A stretch of DNA of 64,000 bases from contig JBCKUK010000005.1 in NCBI GenBank assembly GCA_038924905.1, positions 5,747-69,746 of the forward strand, in the 5' to 3' direction. The position numbers and the translations under genes were made by a program. This DNA is from JBCKUK01 sp038924905 (GTDB lineage: Bacteria > Pseudomonadota > Gammaproteobacteria > Burkholderiales > Methylophilaceae). The notes beneath the pieces were generated by a model, which was not told the DNA's origin, made no database searches, and worked only from the letters and a program-made list of their open reading frames with translations. This document shows positions 38,394 through 47,856 of this stretch, in pieces (position 1 is the stretch's first letter; each line of letters opens with the position of its first letter).

Positions 38394-38969
38394 TTAAGCT
38401 CTTGCTGGTTTTTTAATGTTGAGCCTGCGCAAAGCTTGAGCGGCCGCCCAAACAATGCCGAAATACATGGCAGTAAAGCCCAAATAACCTGGCAGGTATT
38501 CCCAACCATGTTTCATCGATTCAATTACGCCTGCATCGGGGAAGCGGCCTGAGAACAAATAGTAGGTCTGTGTGGATATCACAAAAGCTGACAGCGTTGT
38601 GATGAGTGCTGTGAATGCATAAGTCAGGGCTGAGAAAGCATCATTTTTCTTGGCCAGCCAGCGCCCACCCAGCCACATAGCACCATATGCGGGTATCAAG
38701 CCCCAATAACCATTGGTCAGACAAAACCCCTGTGCCGGATCAAATGCGGCGGCGCCAAAATCAATCACCGTAGCTAATACAAAGAGCGCTGCAAACCACC
38801 CAGCACGTTTTAAAAATAATCCACCCAGCAAGAACAACACCAAGCTTGCATCAGGTAGCGACACTTGTGTTAATACGTGGCTACCGCGAGTAAGCAACAT
38901 AAAAAATGCGATTGCTCCGGCTATACCAAAGTGTTTGGCAGAAGGCAGGTTTTTTGATAAAGCGTTCAT
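38394..38969 (-). CDS. Membrane protein linked to cobalamin uptake
   Basis: 191 residues from the ATG at 38969 (GGAG 8 bases upstream; the longer frame lacks a site). About five to six hydrophobic helices, including HFGIAGAIAFFMLLT, SLVLFLLGGLFL and YLGFTAMYFGIVWAA. I do not recognise a named family with certainty; an ECF-type substrate component or cobalt-related permease is possible. It follows btuB by 60 bases under the same cobalamin riboswitch, so a role in B12 or precursor transport is likely. Confidence 0.6.
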   Translation of the reverse strand: MNALSKNLPSAKHFGIAGAIAFFMLLTRGSHVLTQVSLPDASLVLFLLGGLFLKRAGWFAALFVLATVIDFGAAAFDPAQGFCLTNGYWGLIPAYGAMWLGGRWLAKKNDAFSALTYAFTALITTLSAFVISTQTYYLFSGRFPDAGVIESMKHGWEYLPGYLGFTAMYFGIVWAAAQALRRLNIKKPARA

Positions 38970-39029
38970 TGCATATCTCCAGATAAAAGCGCTATAACCT
39001 ACAGCGCATTTCAAACTTTGTTAATCATA

Positions 39030-40865
39030 TCATTTTGGCTCATAGCGTATGTTTACAAATAAATTTGAACCAGGGGTGTCATACACAAAGCCGCCAGCGG
39101 CAGGATCGCCGTCAAATGCCAGCGCATATTGCTTATCAAACAGGTTGTTTACGCGTGCCTGCAATTTCCAGTCAGGATTAATCTTATAGTCAGCGGTTAC
39201 ATTAAAAATCGTGTAGCCGTCAAGGCGTTGATTATTAGCGGCGTCATTATAACGTGCAGAGGACGCAATTGCCTCAGCACCAAAACGCCAGTCACCCCAG
39301 TCATGACTCAGGTTTGCACTGGCATGACGATTTGCGCGACGTACCAATAAATTATCGGTTTCTTTGTCTCTCGGGGATTGCACATCCACGCTACCTTTTA
39401 ACTGCCAATTATCCCAGCGCTGAGTGCCAGCTAAGGTTAAACCCCGGATGCGCGCCTCGTTAACATTAAAAACAAAAGGGGGCAGAAAATCTAGTGCAAT
39501 TAAATCTTTGATCTTGTTTTCGTAAAAGGTTAACGACGCACTATTTTGAGAGGTTTCGTAACGCAGACTTGCCTCAAGGCTACGTGATTTTTCTGGCTTC
39601 AGATTAGGATTACTAAAACCTGGATAATATAAATCGTTAAAACTTGGGGCTTTGAAAGCTGTCCCATAGCTGCCGGTTACGCGCCAATTTTCATTAAAGC
39701 TATAGCCATAGCCTAATCCGCCAGTATCGTTTGTTCCAAAACTTGAATTGTGATCGCTACGATAGTTGGCTTGCAGGGAATGTGAGCCTAAATTCACCAG
39801 ATAACCTATCAGGAAGCCGTCGTTATTACGGCTGTTTTTATCAAATGTGGTGGTTGATGAAACACGCTCTTCTAATCGGTCATACAGTAGGGTGAGTGTA
39901 CCTAGCGGCAAGTTGATGTCATTTTGCCAGGAATATTGGCGCTGCTTTGTTCTAAACAGGCTACGACCAAATTCCTGAAAACTGACCGATTCATCTAAGC
40001 CCTCCCCCAGACGTAAGGTAGAAAGCCAATTGGAAGTGAATTGGTTGTGGCTGATAACTGCATAGCTTAGTTGGGTTAAATCAGCGTTATCAGAAAAATT
40101 TGTGGCATTGAATCTGCTGTCAAAACTAGTATGGCCCACACTACTTAAGAATTGCACCACAATATCATGGCCTTGCACTATTTGATGAGAAACCGAACCA
40201 GAAACAGCCAAATTGCGATAACCATCCTTGTCTTTAAATTGCGGATTGCTGGTCTTGTAAGCAGAGAATCCCTGTGTATCAGAACTCGAAACATTTAAAG
40301 AGAAACTGGTATCTTTAGCACTGCCACGCACACCAGCTTCTGCTGTTTTTGTGTCATAAGTACCATAACCCGCGCTTGCGTAAAAGCGCGGCTTACCTTC
40401 ACCTTTTTTAGTAAAAATTTGAATAACGCCTCCAATTGCATCTGCGCCATAAAGGCTGGAAGCAGGGCCACGCACGATCTCTATTTTTTCAATTTGTGCG
40501 AGCGGAAGGTTTTCAAATGCGGTAATGCCTGCGGTTGCAGAGTTAATCCGCATACCGTCAATTAGCACCACTAAATGACCCGTGTTGGTTCCACGTAAAA
40601 ATACGCCTGAGGTTTTGCCCGCACCGCCGTTACTGGTGATCTCAACGCCAGGCTGAGACTGCAATACTTCAATTAGTGTGGATTGTCCTGCGCGTTCAAT
40701 TTCTTCGTGAGTAATAACGGTTACATCAGCAATGACAGTATCTTGAGGTTGAGAAATGCGGCTTGCTGTGACGATTACCTCGTCTGCCTGAATATTGGTT
40801 TCTTCGGCAAAGGTAGAGGGTGAGAAAAGCAAACCAATCAGGCTTGCGATAGCAGTCTTGTTCAT
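39030..40865 (-). CDS. btuB: TonB-dependent cobalamin receptor (BtuB-like)
   Basis: 611 residues. A signal peptide ends near FAEE, a TonB box follows (DEVIVTASR), then the plug domain (VLQSQPGVEITSNGGAG, IVRGPASSLYGADAIGGVIQI) and a 22-strand barrel. The cobalamin riboswitch just upstream makes cobalamin or a cobamide the likely substrate. It is the first gene of a two-gene unit. Confidence 0.9.
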   Translation of the reverse strand: MNKTAIASLIGLLFSPSTFAEETNIQADEVIVTASRISQPQDTVIADVTVITHEEIERAGQSTLIEVLQSQPGVEITSNGGAGKTSGVFLRGTNTGHLVVLIDGMRINSATAGITAFENLPLAQIEKIEIVRGPASSLYGADAIGGVIQIFTKKGEGKPRFYASAGYGTYDTKTAEAGVRGSAKDTSFSLNVSSSDTQGFSAYKTSNPQFKDKDGYRNLAVSGSVSHQIVQGHDIVVQFLSSVGHTSFDSRFNATNFSDNADLTQLSYAVISHNQFTSNWLSTLRLGEGLDESVSFQEFGRSLFRTKQRQYSWQNDINLPLGTLTLLYDRLEERVSSTTTFDKNSRNNDGFLIGYLVNLGSHSLQANYRSDHNSSFGTNDTGGLGYGYSFNENWRVTGSYGTAFKAPSFNDLYYPGFSNPNLKPEKSRSLEASLRYETSQNSASLTFYENKIKDLIALDFLPPFVFNVNEARIRGLTLAGTQRWDNWQLKGSVDVQSPRDKETDNLLVRRANRHASANLSHDWGDWRFGAEAIASSARYNDAANNQRLDGYTIFNVTADYKINPDWKLQARVNNLFDKQYALAFDGDPAAGGFVYDTPGSNLFVNIRYEPK

Positions 40866-41004
40866 AGAATTTCCTTAACAACATGCGACCCCGCATGTTT
40901 TGGTTAACATAAGGAAATACCGAAGAAAAAACAGAACGGAACGAAAGCCGGAGAAAAGGCATTGCGTCACGAAAACCGTCACCCCGCGGCATTTCCAGGC
41001 AGAG

Positions 41005-41225
41005 TTGTGTAGGCCGGTCTCCGGGCTCACAAGATTTGGTTCATCGCCTTCCCAAGCATTACTACTGCTCAGTGGCGTGATGATGAACCCACGCTTGTTT
41101 ACCGTTGCGGGGGCAGCACAGGCATTGTTTTAGTAAAAACGCACCTGTTTCCCAGTTTCACCTAACCGCAGATATGAATAAAAAACTGCGGTGTCGGAAC
41201 CTGACAACTTGTACCAATTATATGT
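41005..41225 (-). promoter_or_regulatory. Cobalamin riboswitch
   Basis: On the minus strand the leader contains the B12-box type sequence GCCCCCGCAACGGTAA and the downstream conserved AGCCCGGAGACCGGCC, with GGTGAAACTGGGAAACAGGTG upstream: the conserved elements of the cobalamin riboswitch in the right order. It precedes btuB by about 140 bases and should repress it when B12 is present. The exact ends are approximate. Confidence 0.92.
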
Positions 41226-41344
41226 TACCAGGCGCAAGATTGGCAAAACAGTTTTTGTGGCGGTTTCAGATAAGGTGTTGTAACACTTTCAAAAAATAAG
41301 CTTAATAGTTGACTATACGGGGTTTTTCAAATTATAGTGGCACC

Positions 41345-41578
41345 ATGGATGCTGCTGATTTAAAAGCCTTGGAAGATAAATTAATGCAACTAATTGCATT
41401 GTGTCAGTTGCTACGCTCGGAAAATATCGAGTTGCGGCAGAACCTTGCGCAGGCGCAAGATGACACCAAGCAGCTCAAGGACAGCATGACCAAAGCCAGC
41501 ACCCGCCTGGGAGCCTTGATAGAGCAATTGCCACAAGATGCTGATAGCCATAGTGTTTTGGGCAGGGAAGCATCGTGA
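41345..41578 (+). CDS. ZapB-like coiled-coil protein (TIGR02449 type)
   Basis: 77 residues from ATG 41345; the longer in-frame start lacks support. Nearly all coiled coil (DLKALEDKLMQLIALCQLLR, then ENIELRQNLAQAQ). Small coiled-coil genes of this type always precede zapA in betaproteobacteria as I know them, and may act in Z-ring assembly. The stop overlaps the zapA GTG by 2 bases. Confidence 0.78.
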   Translation: MDAADLKALEDKLMQLIALCQLLRSENIELRQNLAQAQDDTKQLKDSMTKASTRLGALIEQLPQDADSHSVLGREAS

Positions 41579-41865
41579 GCGAAGTGCGCGGCGTGGATGT
41601 TAGCATCATGGGACGTGAATTTACCGTCTCATGCACTGATGAAGAGCGCCCCGGGCTAATGGCAGCATGCAACTACATAGACAAGAAAATGCGTGATATA
41701 CGTGATAGTGGCAAAGTTGTAGGGGTAGAACGCATTGCGGTGATGGCCGCACTGAACTTGGCTCACGAGCTTTTAACCACGCAAAGTGGTGAATTTGACA
41801 TCGGTGATTTCAAGCGTAGAATCATTGTGATGCAGGATCAAATTGATGGGGCACTGGCGGAGTAA
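41575..41865 (+). CDS. zapA: Cell division protein ZapA
   Basis: 96 residues starting at GTG 41575. Pattern VDVSIMGREFTVSC, then AACNYIDKKMRDIRDSGKV and RIAVMAALNLAHELL is the ZapA family, which bundles FtsZ filaments. The C-terminal half is a coiled coil. 6S RNA follows, the standard neighbour. Confidence 0.93.
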   Translation: MSEVRGVDVSIMGREFTVSCTDEERPGLMAACNYIDKKMRDIRDSGKVVGVERIAVMAALNLAHELLTTQSGEFDIGDFKRRIIVMQDQIDGALAE

Positions 41866-41936
41866 AATCCGTTGTTTTTGGTTCCTCATCACTAGTTAAG
41901 CCAGTCACTCTAGTCTTTCCGGTTTGTTCCCTGCGA

Positions 41937-42124
41937 TGTTACTTAAGCTAATAATTCCTTGAACTAGCTTTTGGCATCGGTTGCGGTTAATCGGGTTGCG
42001 GTGTGCGCGCTCCAAGTTGGGTGTTCTTATAAGACACCTCTGGCGAGTGTGCCTAAAGCGCTTTAGGCTGCTACCACTTGAACTTTTTGGTTCAGGATGC
42101 TGGCTTAGGTGGTATTCGCAGGGA
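41937..42124 (+). ncRNA. ssrS: 6S RNA
   Basis: About 188 bases. The closing stem pairs TTCCCTGCGA (41937-41946) with TCGCAGGGA (42116-42124). GATGTT follows the 5' stem strand and GGTTGCGG lies near the central bubble; this pattern, directly downstream of zapA, is the known 6S RNA setting. It binds the housekeeping RNA polymerase in stationary phase. The ends may shift by several bases. Confidence 0.88.
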
Positions 42125-42155
42125 CATTTATTCATGTCCAGTTTTAATTGATGGG

Positions 42156-42515
42156 TTACCTTAGTGCGTGATATTTAAGGTCAGCCAGACTTACAATTTC
42201 CAGTGCTTTTTCATGTGTGGATTCCAGAATGACGGGTGGCGCCATGCCAGCCTCTGTCGCCTCGTGCCAGCGCAAGGCACACAGACACCAGCGGTCACCC
42301 GGCTTCAAGCCATCAAAAGCATATTGTGGACGAGCCGTACTTAAATCATTGCCCCGTAATTTAGAAAACACCAAAAACTCTTCGGTCACCTGAACGCATA
42401 CGGTATGGCTGCCAGTATCTTCTGGACCGGTTTCACAGCAACCGGTGCGAGTAAAGCCAGTCAGCGGATTGCGGCTGCAAAGCTGCAATTCAGTACTCAA
42501 AACGTTGCGTGCCAT
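42156..42515 (-). CDS. DUF2237 family protein
   Basis: 119 residues. Pattern NPLTGFTRTGCCETGPEDTG, HTVCVQVTEEFL and GDRWCLCALRWHEA matches DUF2237, a conserved family of unknown function with several Cys. Convergent with 6S RNA and divergent from the EVE gene. Confidence 0.88.
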   Translation of the reverse strand: MARNVLSTELQLCSRNPLTGFTRTGCCETGPEDTGSHTVCVQVTEEFLVFSKLRGNDLSTARPQYAFDGLKPGDRWCLCALRWHEATEAGMAPPVILESTHEKALEIVSLADLKYHALR

Positions 42516-42596
42516 TTTTATGCTCTAAAAATTTAATCTGGTCGGGTTATGATACGAGAATCCAACCCTGCTTGAGAAGGTTTTTGAATTTAAATC

Positions 42597-43055
42597 ATGC
42601 GCTACTGGTTAATGAAATCCGAGCCATCGGATGTGTCCATTGATGATCTTGCATCTTTTCCAAATCAATCGATAGATTGGTATGGCGTACGCAATTATCA
42701 AGCGCGTAACTTCATGCGCGATCAAATGCAAGTGGGCGACGGCGTGTTGTTTTATCACTCTAACTGCGACGAGCCAGGCATTGCAGGTATTGCACAAGTG
42801 AGCACCCTGGCGTATCCCGATCGATTGCAATTTATAAAAGGTCACAAGTATTATGACTCACAAGCCACGCCAGAAACACCACGTTGGTTTAATGTGAATG
42901 TGAAGCTTGTGCGCAAGACCAGATTATTAAGCTTGAAGGAGATGCGCGGATATCCGGAGCTGACCAATATGCGTACCTTGCAGCGCGGTAATCGCTTATC
43001 AATTACACCAGTCGACCCAAGAGATTGGGAATTTATTATTAAGAAACTGCAATAA
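42597..43055 (+). CDS. EVE-domain protein
   Basis: 152 residues. MRYWLMKSEPSDVSIDDL, DWYGVRNYQARNFMRDQM and GDGVLFYHSNC are the EVE (PUA-like) signature. EVE proteins bind modified bases in DNA or RNA. The position near zapA/6S RNA is common in proteobacteria. A terminator follows. Confidence 0.93.
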   Translation: MRYWLMKSEPSDVSIDDLASFPNQSIDWYGVRNYQARNFMRDQMQVGDGVLFYHSNCDEPGIAGIAQVSTLAYPDRLQFIKGHKYYDSQATPETPRWFNVNVKLVRKTRLLSLKEMRGYPELTNMRTLQRGNRLSITPVDPRDWEFIIKKLQ

Positions 43056-43077
43056 AAAGCCCCGATTTGGGGCTTTT
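43055..43077. terminator. Bidirectional terminator
   Basis: AAAAGCCCC (43055-43063), loop GATTT, GGGGCTTTT (43069-43077), between the converging EVE and beta-propeller genes. Confidence 0.9.
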
Positions 43078-43089
43078 ATTCATACAATA

Positions 43090-44223
43090 CTATTTGAATT
43101 TGGCATCCAGACTGCCCATGGCCTTGGGGTAAGTCACCAGACCCCAAGGCAAGCCTTTAACTTCAATTTGTTTCGTTACTTCTAATTTATCCACATCAAT
43201 CACTAATACTTCGTCAGACTTGCCGCAGGCTAATAAAATCTGTTTATCATCTGGCGTAAAGGTAAAATGCCAGCAACGGTTGCCAGTGGGGATATCCTTA
43301 ATTTTTTCATAGGATTTAGCATCGAATACTTGCAGTACTTTGGCTTTATTCGTTGCTACAAAAATGCGTTCGCCCTTGTGGTCAAAAGCTATTCCATAAG
43401 GCGTTTCAGCAGTATCAACAGTGCGCAAAAAGTTGAAGTCTTTATCCAGCACCATAATCTTGTTGCCATATTCCAGCGTGGCAAGGTAGGTGTTGCCATC
43501 GGGCGATACTTTAATACCGCGTGGGCGGTCGCCGTACTCGTGCGTTCTGATGGTTTTGATTAAGCTGCCATCGTTAATATTGTGTACGGTGATGGTGTTG
43601 TCGGCTTCATTGGTAATCACAAGGTTTTTGCCGTCAGCAGAAAACTCAATACCCTCAGTTTCTGGCCCGCCAACAATCTCGCGTATTTTTTTGCCTTGTG
43701 TTAAATCCACCACTGCGATGCGCGCTGGCTCTGCATCTTTATCATCATCATCTTTTTCTTCTGCCTTATCACCAGGTTTTGGTGGTGGGCCGCTTTTGGC
43801 ACTGGGTTCAGATGAAATATAAGCATAGTTACCATTAACGCGCACAAACTCAGGGTTTTTGCCTACTAAAATTTGTTGCAGCACCTCACCTGTTGCGGTG
43901 TCGATAACAGAGATGCTTTCATTCTCGCGTGTGGCAACAATGAGTTTTTTACCATCTTCGGTGACGCCTAGGCCGCGCGCGCCCAGCGCTTTCACATCAA
44001 ACTGCTTAACGACGGCCATACTGGCAAGATCAATCACGCTCACGCCCGCATCTTGGCTGGTGACGTAAGCAAGCCCGCTCGATGTTGCGCTGCTAGCCGC
44101 CGGTGCCGATTGAGTGGCTTGTGTATTTTCTGTTTGTTCTTTGCTACAGCCAACCGCACCAGCGACTAAAGCTAGTAGAAGTAAACTGATGCGCGCTCTA
44201 TTAGATGCAGGTATAAATTTCAT
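43090..44223 (-). CDS. YVTN beta-propeller lipoprotein
   Basis: 377 residues. A lipoprotein signal ends in VGC (about residue 26), then a Ser/Ala linker. Seven-bladed propeller repeats follow: SVIDLASM, ISVIDTATGEV, IAVVDLTQGK, ITVHNINDGS and so on. A charged insert with acidic GDKAEEKDDDDKD lies near residue 155. Proteins of this kind sit on the outer membrane; the partner is unknown. It may relate to PQQ-linked or metal-related functions but the context does not decide. Confidence 0.8.
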   Translation of the reverse strand: MKFIPASNRARISLLLLALVAGAVGCSKEQTENTQATQSAPAASSATSSGLAYVTSQDAGVSVIDLASMAVVKQFDVKALGARGLGVTEDGKKLIVATRENESISVIDTATGEVLQQILVGKNPEFVRVNGNYAYISSEPSAKSGPPPKPGDKAEEKDDDDKDAEPARIAVVDLTQGKKIREIVGGPETEGIEFSADGKNLVITNEADNTITVHNINDGSLIKTIRTHEYGDRPRGIKVSPDGNTYLATLEYGNKIMVLDKDFNFLRTVDTAETPYGIAFDHKGERIFVATNKAKVLQVFDAKSYEKIKDIPTGNRCWHFTFTPDDKQILLACGKSDEVLVIDVDKLEVTKQIEVKGLPWGLVTYPKAMGSLDAKFK

Positions 44224-44341
44224 TCATTATCTCCAAAGTGTTATCTGACTATAATTAAGCAGATATTTTTATTAGGCTAAGCTTTACTAAACCAATCTAT
44301 ATTGTTTACATAACCAACTTTAAACAGCCAAATGAAAGTAG

Positions 44342-45853
44342 CTAACCTAAAAATAGTTTGTAGGCAGGATTTTGTGTTTCATCCCAGTATGGATAACCTA
44401 GCTTATCTAGGAAATCAGCAAACCCAGATAGTTCATTCGGCGGCACTTGCATACCAACCAGCACGCGCCCGTAGTCCGCGCCGTGGTTGCGATAATGGAA
44501 TAAGCTAATGTTCCAGCCTTGACCCATAGCGTCCAGGAACTTCATCAATGCGCCCGGTCTTTCAGGAAACTCAAAGCGATACACTTGCTCATGTTGCGCC
44601 TGTGGCGCACGGCCGCCAACCAAGTAGCGCAAATGCAGTTTAGCGAATTCGTTATTGGTCAAATCGAGTGCTGGCAAGTCGTGTTGCTTAAGCATTTCAA
44701 CCAGATGACCAGATTCCTTGCTGTCCAGAATGGCAACCCCTACAAAAATGTGCGCTTCTTTTGCATCTGAGTAACGATAATTAAATTCGGTGATGCTGCG
44801 ATTGCCGAGCAGACGGCAGAAATTTTTAAACGAACCAGGTTTTTCTGGGATAGTGACGGCTAGTACGGCTTCGCGGTTTTCTCCGATCTCAGCGCGCTCA
44901 GCAATAAAACGCAGACGGTCAAAATTCATATTAGCGCCAGAGGCGATGCCGATGATGGTTTTGCCATGCAGGCGATTACGTTTGACGTACTCTTTGATAC
45001 CAGCAGTCGCAAGCGCGCCAGCTGGCTCCAAAATAGAGCGCGTATCCTCGAACACATCTTTGATGGCAGCGCAGATGGCATCGTTGTCCACTACAATCAT
45101 TTCATCCACATATTCCTGACACAGCCGGAAAGTTTCTTCTCCTACCTGCTTGACGGCTGCGCCATCGGCAAACAGTCCAACTTGCTCTAACATTACGCGC
45201 TTGCCCGCCTTGAGCGATTGCATCATCGCGTCCGCGTCCACAGCTTCTACGCCTATTACCTTAATTTCTGGCCGCAATTGTTTGACATAGGCGGCTATGC
45301 CGGCAATCAAGCCACCACCGCCGACAGAGCAGAAAATCGCGTCAATCGGCTCGGGATGCTCATTCAATATTTCCATGGCAATCGTGCCTTGGCCTGCGAT
45401 GACGTCCGGGTCATCGTAAGGGTGCACAAACGTTAGATTTTCTGATTTTTCGAGCTCTAGTGCATGTAAATAGGCATCAGAGTAAGAATCGCCAGAAAGA
45501 ACAACTTCTGCACCACGGGCTTTGACTGCATCTACCTTGATTTGCGGCGTTGTGGTTGGCATCACGATAACAGCGCGGCAGCCTAATTTCTGCGCCGCTA
45601 ACGCTACGCCCTGAGCATGGTTGCCGGCAGAGGCTGCAATCACCCCTCGCTTTAGTTTTTCTAAAGGGAGATTCGCCATTTTGTTATGAGCACCGCGCAA
45701 TTTAAATGAAAATACCGGCTGCATATCTTCGCGCTTGAGCAATATGCGGTTGCCAAGACGAGCAGACAAGTTTGGCTGAAATTCAAGCGGGGTTTTGACG
45801 GCGACATCATAAACACGCGCGGTACGGATTTTTTCCAGATAGTCGTTTTTCAT
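44342..45853 (-). CDS. ilvA: Threonine ammonia-lyase, biosynthetic
   Basis: 503 residues. Converts threonine to 2-oxobutanoate, the first step of isoleucine synthesis. The PLP Lys is K51 in FSFKLRGAHN. The SVGGGGLIAG phosphate loop is intact. Two C-terminal ACT-like domains (about 325-410 and 420-500) for isoleucine/valine control show the long, regulated form. Confidence 0.96.
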   Translation of the reverse strand: MKNDYLEKIRTARVYDVAVKTPLEFQPNLSARLGNRILLKREDMQPVFSFKLRGAHNKMANLPLEKLKRGVIAASAGNHAQGVALAAQKLGCRAVIVMPTTTPQIKVDAVKARGAEVVLSGDSYSDAYLHALELEKSENLTFVHPYDDPDVIAGQGTIAMEILNEHPEPIDAIFCSVGGGGLIAGIAAYVKQLRPEIKVIGVEAVDADAMMQSLKAGKRVMLEQVGLFADGAAVKQVGEETFRLCQEYVDEMIVVDNDAICAAIKDVFEDTRSILEPAGALATAGIKEYVKRNRLHGKTIIGIASGANMNFDRLRFIAERAEIGENREAVLAVTIPEKPGSFKNFCRLLGNRSITEFNYRYSDAKEAHIFVGVAILDSKESGHLVEMLKQHDLPALDLTNNEFAKLHLRYLVGGRAPQAQHEQVYRFEFPERPGALMKFLDAMGQGWNISLFHYRNHGADYGRVLVGMQVPPNELSGFADFLDKLGYPYWDETQNPAYKLFLG

Positions 45854-45971
45854 TATGTGGGCTGCGGTGTATGATTCAAGGTTATATTTTTCTTAAGATT
45901 CAAAACTATCATTATAAAGAAAACACAGCAGTATAAAGAAAACAACAAAGAAAACGTAGGAGTAAAAGTAA

Positions 45972-46628
45972 ATGGCAACGCAGGACGAATTAAAGCAGCA
46001 GGTGGCACAGGCCGCCATTGCATATGTTAAGAGTGGCATCATTGGCGTGGGTACAGGCTCTACCGCTAATTTTTTTATAGATGAATTAGCCAAGGTAAAA
46101 AGCAAAATTGATGGTGCAGTCGCCAGCTCCGAGGCCACGGCGCAACGTCTCCGCGCCAACGGTATTGAAGTGTTTGACCTGAATAGCGTGGATGGTATGG
46201 ATATTTATGTCGATGGCGCGGATGAAATTACCGAACATTTGCATATGCTAAAAGGCGGCGGTGGTGCATTGACGCGTGAGAAAATCGTGGCTGCCTGTGC
46301 TAAAAGTTTTATTTGTATTTGTGACGAGAGTAAATTAGTGCCCGTGCTGGGTAAGTTTCCTTTGCCGGTAGAGGTATTGCCAATGGCACGCAGCTATGTG
46401 GCACGTGAACTGGTGAAGCTGGGCGGGCAACCCAGGCTGCGCGACTTTACCACGAACAATGGCAATGTGATTCTGGATGTCTGGGGTTTGACGATTCTCG
46501 ATCCTGTTGCGATGGAAGCCAGAATCAATCAAATTGTTGGCGTAGTTACCAACGGCCTGTTTGCGGCGCGGCCAGCGGATATATTGTTGTTAGCAACATC
46601 CAATGGGGTAAAAACGTACAAACGTTAA
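45972..46628 (+). CDS. rpiA: Ribose-5-phosphate isomerase A
   Basis: 218 residues. GVGTGSTANFFID, VDGADEI and KGGGGALTREKIVA are the active-site motifs. Acts in the pentose phosphate pathway. The start has AGGAG about 10 bases upstream. Divergent from ilvA. Confidence 0.97.
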   Translation: MATQDELKQQVAQAAIAYVKSGIIGVGTGSTANFFIDELAKVKSKIDGAVASSEATAQRLRANGIEVFDLNSVDGMDIYVDGADEITEHLHMLKGGGGALTREKIVAACAKSFICICDESKLVPVLGKFPLPVEVLPMARSYVARELVKLGGQPRLRDFTTNNGNVILDVWGLTILDPVAMEARINQIVGVVTNGLFAARPADILLLATSNGVKTYKR

Positions 46629-46644
46629 ATGTTTGAATATAAAG

Positions 46645-46660
46645 TGACATAAAATTGTCA
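46645..46660. promoter_or_regulatory. Inverted repeat upstream of phoU
   Basis: TGACA-TAAAAT-TGTCA (46645-46660), about 55 bases before the phoU start. Half sites resemble the TGTCA core of Pho boxes, but they are inverted and not in the direct-repeat spacing, so PhoB binding is only a guess. Confidence 0.35.
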
Positions 46661-46714
46661 TACTCGGGCGTTAAGCTACTAAATTTGTAGCGTCCAAACT
46701 AAAGGGATAGCACC

Positions 46715-47422
46715 ATGCAGTCTGAACATACTTTTAAGCAATACGATGCTGAGTTGGAGGCCGTGCGCGCCAAGGTTCTGGAAATGGGCGGCCTGGTTGA
46801 ACAGCAGATTGTGAACGCGATGGATGCGCTGGTAAATGCCAATTTATCTCTGGCACAGAGTGTTATTGATAGTGATCATCGGGTAAATGGGCTGGAAGTC
46901 CAGGTGGATGAAGACTGTAGCCGCATCATTGTTCGTCGCCAGCCTGCTGCGGGTGATCTGCGCATGGTAATGATGATGGTTAAAACTATTACCGACCTTG
47001 AGCGCATAGGCGATGAAGCTACCAAGATTGCCCGCGTCGCACAAAAAATTTACGAAACTGACCGCATGTACTCACCGCGTTTTACGGAAATCAAAAACAT
47101 GGTGAGCTTGGTGCGCGAGATGTTGCATACCGCGCTAGACGCTTTTGCCCGCCTGGATGATACAAAGACGGTAGAAGTCGCGCGTCAGGATGAGCAGGTG
47201 GATGATCAATTTACCGCTGCCACTCGTCAGCTCATCACTTTTATGCTGGAAGACCCGCGTACCATTTCAATGTCGCTGGAAGTACTGTTTGTAGCCAAAG
47301 CCATTGAGCGCATTGGGGATCACGCCAAGAATATCACCGAATATGTGGTGTATATGGTGAAAGGCAAAGATGTACGCCACATTACAGTTGAAGAGATGGA
47401 ACGCGAAACCTTGCAGTCGTGA
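46715..47422 (+). CDS. phoU: Phosphate transport regulator PhoU
   Basis: 235 residues. Two PhoU repeats of three helices each, with ERIGDEATKIARVA in the first and ERIGDHAKNITEYVVY in the second, the metal-binding E-x-x-x-D signature. Couples the Pst transporter to PhoR/PhoB signalling. It stands alone here without pst genes. Confidence 0.95.
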   Translation: MQSEHTFKQYDAELEAVRAKVLEMGGLVEQQIVNAMDALVNANLSLAQSVIDSDHRVNGLEVQVDEDCSRIIVRRQPAAGDLRMVMMMVKTITDLERIGDEATKIARVAQKIYETDRMYSPRFTEIKNMVSLVREMLHTALDAFARLDDTKTVEVARQDEQVDDQFTAATRQLITFMLEDPRTISMSLEVLFVAKAIERIGDHAKNITEYVVYMVKGKDVRHITVEEMERETLQS

Positions 47423-47456
47423 TTGCGTGTGGTTTAATCCGGACTCAGCTTGACTT

Positions 47457-47729
47457 TTAAGCCTTAGGTGGCACATAGCCCTCAGCAACATCAGCACCAG
47501 CGCCAAAGAAGTAGGCCTCAGTCTGCTGCGTTAAATATTTTCGCGCTGCCGGATCGGCCAGGCTTAACCTGTTTTCATTCACTAGCATGGTTTGTTGTTT
47601 TAACCATGTTGCCCAAGCTTCTTTCGAAACGTTTTCATAGATACGCTTACCTAGTTCACCGGGATAAGGCGGGAAATCCATACCTTCAGCTTCGTGGCCG
47701 AGTTTAATACAATTTACGGTTCTTGCCAT
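47457..47729 (-). CDS. yggX: Fe(2+)-trafficking protein YggX
   Basis: 90 residues from the ATG at 47729; the longer frame is not conserved. MARTVNCIKLGHEAEGMDFPP and YENVSKEAWATWLKQQTMLV, then NENRL, are the YggX signature with the single Cys 7. Linked to iron handling and oxidative-stress protection. Confidence 0.95.
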   Translation of the reverse strand: MARTVNCIKLGHEAEGMDFPPYPGELGKRIYENVSKEAWATWLKQQTMLVNENRLSLADPAARKYLTQQTEAYFFGAGADVAEGYVPPKA

Positions 47730-47856
47730 GGCATTTCTCGATGTATGAATTAAAGCCAACATCATAGCGCAAGGGTCGAGGCAGGGCGAGGGCTGCATGC
47801 CTCAATGAGCCAGCACTGCATGTCGAAGTATGCATGTCAACATGCAGTTTTGTGGC

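Noticed and set aside
46645..46660. Pho box upstream of phoU
   Set aside because: TGTCA half sites are inverted, not direct repeats with the usual spacing; kept only as an unassigned inverted repeat.
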